Shown: piece by piece, positions 59,732 through 64,000 of the stretch
Layout: every line of letters begins with the position of its first letter
Position numbering within the stretch: the stretch's first letter is position 1
Assembly (NCBI GenBank): GCA_020636075.1
Contig: JACJYO010000005.1
Coordinates: 434,001-498,000 of the forward strand
Source of the DNA: Lewinellaceae bacterium
Lineage (GTDB): Bacteria; Bacteroidota; Bacteroidia; Chitinophagales; Saprospiraceae
Reading direction: 5' to 3'
Length of the DNA stretch: 64,000 nucleotides
Made by a program: the position numbers and the translations under genes
The notes under the pieces: model-generated
Databases searched by the model: none
The model's input: the letters and a program-made list of their open reading frames with translations, nothing else
Told to the model about the DNA's origin: nothing

Positions 59732-62585
59732 ATGAAGTATATTGGATTAATAAAATGGTTTGATGACAAAGAGGGTTCGGAAGAATTGGAACGCCAGATG
59801 ACGGAGAAATATTCATTCACCAAAATAATCTTGCTGTTAGACCTGAAAAATTATTGAAAGCCACTTCCTAATTTTTGAAATCAAAAGATAATCGTGGAGT
59901 TTCTGCAAAATGCTCAACCACCAATTTCATACGAGGACTTTAAATTGATTCTCTCTTATCTCAAAGGAATCTACAACTACTATCAAAGCAACGATTACAG
60001 GTAAAAGTAGAAGGCAACCCTTATAAACGCAAAAACAAGGCCATACAGTATTGTTAACTATTCGCTTCATCAACTTTACGAAAAAAAGCAACAGAGGTTT
60101 TGAATTCTTCAAAAAATATTTTGACGAGCAAAATCCCCAAAGAAGGTTTTGAATTTGTTGAAATTACTTTTCGTAACAAAAGAACAAGTTAAGGAATAAA
60201 AAATTGAATTAAATGACCATATTACAAGAATTTAATCGTAAAAGATCAAAGGAAGATCGTAAATCGGTGGCAATTCCACTCTAAAGACAGTCTTGCCAAA
60301 AGTTTTAATTCAAAACTTTTAATTATTATCTGGGAAAAAGTGAACTCTGAATCCCTTTTTTGAAGTTTGGAAAACAAAAGTTCATCTCATTAACTCAAAT
60401 TCATACAGTTTCCTTCGAGGGTTCAAACGAGGAGACGTTCTTTGAATTTCTTTCCGAAATTTTTAGAACTTTTCAAGAATAACTCTTATGATTTGGCCGA
60501 ATCCTTAATCAGTCAAATGGAATCGAAATATTGGCGGAGATTATAAATAAGAAAATATCTAACCTCGAATCTCTTTCCAATAACAGTAGATGAAGTATTG
60601 AAATCAATGCAAGTGCTTTTCAAAGGCAGATATTTGTAAGTGAGGGATTATTTGCGAATAAACTTTAGAATTATTAGAGCAAGTGTGACTTTGCAGAAGT
60701 AAAAATGAAACCATTACTATCTTCAAATATTTTCTTGACGTTATTAAAAGTAAAGCCAATAATCTTAATTATGACAACATTATTAAAAATTCATGATAGT
60801 ATTTCTGATGAAACAAGGTTTACCTTTGGCAAGTAAGATATTTCAACCCCGAAAAAATTTTTTTGATCACTATTCTCAACTGTCATTCTCTGATTTTCTA
60901 AATGCTCCAAATGAGTTTCACGTAGAATATTTTCAAAAAATTGAATAAGGTTGAAAAGAATTTGAAACAATTGAGAACTTTTTCTTTTAACCTTCCTCAT
61001 TATTGAAACGCCTCACAAAACCATTCAAGATGTTTTCCAAAACTTTTATTGAGTATCAACTTACGTACTGGCTTAACTCCCAAGAAGATAGTTACTGGGA
61101 AAATATTATCAAGCAGATTACGAGCCATCTGATATTCACGTTTAAGCCGCAACCTCATTACTTATTTAAAGGGTGTAACGGTTTGACGATTTACTTGTCG
61201 CTACGGAACTGACAAGCAAAATTCAAGAGAAGTATATGGTTAATACACGCAGTCATCCAAACAGCGAAGGTTTTTAAAACTTAGTGAACTTAAAAGAAAA
61301 ACATTGTTAAGTACTTCAAACAAACCGAGGTAATTTCAAATACTAAATCGATTGAATTGTTCAAATTGCTTTGGTAAATCTGCAAATGAAGATTCTGTCA
61401 CCTTGCAAATCACTTATACCAAAATTCACTTAAATGAAGATGTAATAAGCTAGACAGAGTTAATTGAAATTATTCAGAATGAGAAATAGATTCAAACATC
61501 GCCACGACATTTTTTTTGTATATCAGTGAAGGAGCATCAAAAGTTTGAAAGTATCGCTGTGGCTAAAAGGTTACACTGCAAAAGTTGACTTCGATGAGGC
61601 TATTGAAGTATTTGACAAGTTTCAATTGAATCAACAACATTTATTACGCAAATTATTTTCATTAATTCAAAGAAATAAGGTAGCATATTGAAAGTTGCCT
61701 TGCTCAACTTTCAACTCTTGCATCAAACTTTCAACTTAATCTTGATGTTAGAATTTGCCTTGCGGTTATTAACTCGCTTAGAACTCAACAAAACTACATT
61801 GGCGAAAATATTCTTTCTGAAATTGTCAGCCAATATGTGAATGAGAATGTAATTGAATTGGTTCAGATTTATGACTTATTTCAGGAATACAGAGGTAGAA
61901 CGTGGATGGCAGTCAGTGATGAAACCCAAAAGGGTTGGTTTTGGATATTGAAGGAAAAGAATTTCATATTGACAATGACATGGTTTCATGTAAACAGCAA
62001 CAACTATTCATTTGACTAGAAAAAGAACTATTGAGATTGAGGTGAGTCCTATCTTTCAGTGGACAAAAACAATCTTTTTAGAGTTATATAGCAAGCCAAT
62101 TAGGGTTGCTTTTGTGATATATTAATAACCTAGATGGATGAAACACTTAATAGGAATTTTATTGGTGTTGCAATAGCAAATTATTGCACCTGTCAAACAG
62201 ACCATATCCATCTTGAATGGAGTAAATATTCATTAAGAGATTTTATCAAAATTCTTTAAATTCCCTTTTGAGGAAGACCAGTATTAAGATTTGTAGTGTA
62301 GTTAATTGCAAACAGATTGATGAAGAAATTAAATACACTTCATACAATCACTTATTGCGTGATACAAGAACTTGAATTGCATTTTATCGAGTAACAACTT
62401 TTGTGCACAAATTCCGATATTCCAAACTACATGAAGTTGTATATCTCAATCATTGTCTTAATTGGCGATGCTTAAATGTTGTTGACAGCAGAATTTCTGT
62501 AACTTGTCCTAATGGCTGGTATATCTGTGATTTATGTAACAACTGTGCTCGCAAGTCAAATTGGAAAAACGACTTGCTAACTTAA
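59732..62585 (+). pseudogene. Large cold-shock-domain protein with Cys-rich C-terminus, many frameshifts
   Basis: The start MKYIGLIKWFDDKEG and, one frame over, FGRIGTPDDGEIFIHQNNL form a cold-shock-type nucleic-acid-binding fold. Further in-order fragments appear in all three frames, for example ISYEDFKLILSYLKG near 59920, YIGENILSEIVSQYVNENVI near 61800, DIEGKEFHIDNDM near 61940, and at the end the Cys-rich YLNHCLNWRCLNVVDSRISV..CPNGWYICDLCNNC. I infer one gene of about 950 codons broken by many one-base indels. No function is known to me. It could be an RNA- or DNA-binding defence protein, given the neighbouring restriction-type genes. Confidence 0.55.
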
Positions 62586-63103
62586 TAACTAATAATGCTA
62601 TCAATCCTAACCAACCTAAGACATCAGAAGTAAAATATCAAGTTGATAATCAACTTGGGCATGGAGAGAAGAAGAATTAATTACAAAACAGGAGAAGAAT
62701 CAATGAATAACACCCGCTGGCCCAACGTTGGGTCCCGTCAGCCCACCCCTCACTCTGCTGGCCCAAAGTGAAATTTCATCTGAACCACGATTGCGCTGTG
62801 AGCGTTTGCAACGCGACATGCGTCAACAAATCTCGACTTTCGATACCAACCGTTAACTATGCCGTGATGCTATAGTTGTTTGAATATTGCAGCAGGTTAT
62901 GTTGTTGGTATTCCTGAGACATGTGGTTGCTTTTTTATCCCAAGTCAGAGACTTGTTTCAATCGTGTCGCTTGCAAACGCTCACGAGCAGATTGTGATTA
63001 GTATACGTCAACGGTAGAGTGTAGGCTGAACAGCATTGGCAAGACGCCAAATAGTTTCTAAACTCCGGCACCCTTTGGTCCTTAGCCGTCAGCCCCCCAC
63101 CCA
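62586..63103. other. Intergenic region at the right end of the island
   Basis: The 518-bp gap carries an imperfect inverted repeat (62782-62999) and no credible gene. Base composition returns from AT-rich to that of the rest of the window across it, so it marks the island edge. Confidence 0.6.
62782..62999. repeat. Imperfect inverted repeat (GAGCGTTTGCAA-type)
   Basis: GTGAGCGTTTGCAACGCGAC (starting about 62799) is complementary to GTCGCTTGCAAACGCTCAC (about 62966-62984), with weaker complementarity extending outward to the CACGATTG and CAATCGTG stretches. The arms lie about 150 bp apart. Confidence 0.7.
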
Positions 63104-64000
63104 TCACACCTTCTTCCTCATCTGTTCCTCCACCCTTTCCGCATCATACTGCCGCCGCCGGATGACATCAATATACGCGCGCGCTTTTTTGTTGCCGTAT
63201 TGGGTCCAGGCTTTTTCGGCCCATTCGAGGGCCAGATCGAGGCTGCCTTTCACCTCGGCCACGACGGCCATGTTGTAGGCGGCCCGTCCGGCGGCTTTTG
63301 GGTTGTCCGATGCCGTTGCTTCGATTTTTTTCCAGATTTCCGCCGCGCGATCCCAGTTGTTCGCCTGGGCAAACCGGTTTGCCTCCGCCATTTGTGTGGA
63401 AAACCCTTTGGCTTTGGTGTAATACTGGCGTTTGACCGACACATACACCGGAGCAATGCGCATGCCGTATTCCTGGCCGACGGCAAAAGCGACTTTGCGC
63501 GTCACGGAAACTTGCGACGGCAAGCCGGATTCGGCGCTCCGTTCGGTGCTCCCGGTATGCTGGTTTTCCAGAAAATCGTCCGTCACCACCTCATCAAAAA
63601 TCTTTTTCGACGCCGGATCGTAAAAACGCCAACCCATACGCACGGCGGTGCGCATATTGGACACGTAATCGGTGAGGATAGTGGTAGTGCCGTCCTTGTT
63701 TTTCTTTTTGGACTGCCGCATGCGGGTACTGGTGTTATTGTCGGAATCAAACGATTCAATGGCAACTACCGCGTCGGCGCTGTATTCGCCGCAGATTTTT
63801 TCGATCTCGGCCCAGGGCAGGGGCGTCGGCAGGTTTACCCCGGCTTTGCTGCCAGTCATTTCCACGTTGGTGGAGATCACCTTGAACCTGGGCGTGCGCT
63901 GCAAGGCGTCGGTCAAGCCCCGTACCGCCTCCTCGCGGCTGCGCCGGTCCTGGCCGATCGCTTCGCCGGTAAACAGGCCTTCCAATACGTTCAGCCAACC
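63104..64000 (-). CDS. DUF6340-like protein with TPR-like C-terminus, partial
   Basis: The frame is open to the window edge, so the N-terminus is missing; an internal TTG at 63985 is not a believable start. The visible 298 residues include REEAVRGLTDALQRTPRFKV, CGEYSADAVVAIESFDSD, MRTAVRMGWRFYDPASKKIFDEV and a helical C-terminus with ANNWDRAAEIWKKIEATASD and AAYNMAVVAEVKGSLDLALEWAEKAW, which looks like TPRs. This matches DUF6340-type envelope proteins of Bacteroidota, of unknown function. Confidence 0.75.
   Translation of the reverse strand, partial: GWLNVLEGLFTGEAIGQDRRSREEAVRGLTDALQRTPRFKVISTNVEMTGSKAGVNLPTPLPWAEIEKICGEYSADAVVAIESFDSDNNTSTRMRQSKKKNKDGTTTILTDYVSNMRTAVRMGWRFYDPASKKIFDEVVTDDFLENQHTGSTERSAESGLPSQVSVTRKVAFAVGQEYGMRIAPVYVSVKRQYYTKAKGFSTQMAEANRFAQANNWDRAAEIWKKIEATASDNPKAAGRAAYNMAVVAEVKGSLDLALEWAEKAWTQYGNKKARAYIDVIRRRQYDAERVEEQMRKKV

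Noticed and set aside
62403..62585. Independent Cys-rich 60-residue protein
   Set aside because: It continues fragments just upstream in other frames and looks like the C-terminus of the large cold-shock-domain gene.
63036..63278. Plus-strand frame crossing the island edge
   Set aside because: It overlaps the DUF6340-like gene on the opposite strand and shows no domain.
1..64000. tRNA, rRNA or transposase genes
   Set aside because: I saw no cloverleaf-like segment, rRNA motif or transposase signature, but a covariance-model search was not possible.

Overview
The window reads as a chromosome segment of a non-flagellated Bacteroidota, most likely a Saprospiria-like lineage. The support is indirect: many genes are preceded by the Bacteroidota -7 box TANNTTTG, one secreted enzyme ends in a type IX secretion (T9SS) sorting domain, transketolase is split into two genes, MurA carries the Asp-type catalytic loop, and a LytS/LytTR pair, DUF1800/DUF1501 pair, TonB-dependent receptor and ECF sigma factor are present. 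No rRNA, tRNA, CRISPR array or transposase was found.

Layout. 0-5.5 kb: partial Fe-S protein, GH109-type oxidoreductase, an NB-ARC/TPR STAND protein, a glycosyltransferase. 5.6-12.8 kb: recG, DUF1761, truC, a bacterial Cys-loop (pLGIC-like) channel, a LytS kinase/LytTR regulator, and a secreted intradiol dioxygenase. Two copies of the same direct-repeat promoter architecture suggest that the regulator controls its own operon and the dioxygenase. 13-16.3 kb: a GxxExxY gene boxed by palindromes, uvrB, and a toxin-antitoxin pair followed by a duplicate of the uvrB 3' end. 16.3-26 kb: RluA-type synthase, TonB receptor, DUF1800/DUF1501 pair, AGE-family epimerase, HAD phosphatase, two tandem PPK2 genes. 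26-36 kb: housekeeping run (aroQ, thiL, murA, pheT, zapA, rny). 36-42 kb: secreted protein, OsmC, ATP-grasp enzyme, ECF sigma factor, barrel-like protein.

42.6-48.9 kb holds the most unusual locus: a tight minus-strand operon of a CHAT-fold protein whose catalytic Cys is replaced by Pro, a TPR protein ending in an FlhA cytoplasmic-domain-like module, a second FlhA_C-like protein, and a small stand-alone effector-associated (EAD11-like) protein, with trmB translationally coupled at the end. FlhA_C domains normally belong to flagellar/type III export gates; here they have no membrane part and no export genes nearby. I infer a conflict or signalling system.

49-56.4 kb: ABC-F (uup), transglutaminase-like protein, JmjC/cupin_8 protein, split transketolase, nested palindromic elements, and a Cys/Met-metabolism PLP enzyme. 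56.5-63 kb is an accessory island: a tripartite HipBST kinase toxin-antitoxin module bracketed by about 260-bp direct repeats of the PLP gene 3' end, the stub of an hsdM gene, then an AT-rich stretch in which two recognisable genes (restriction-type N-terminal domain; cold-shock-domain protein with a Cys-rich C-terminus) are broken by many single-base indels. The window ends inside a DUF6340-like gene.

Palindromic intergenic elements of several families recur (1.85, 13.0, 13.5, 16.3, 21.0, 35.8, 51.7, 53.8, 55.0, 62.8 kb), often at gene ends or around accessory genes.
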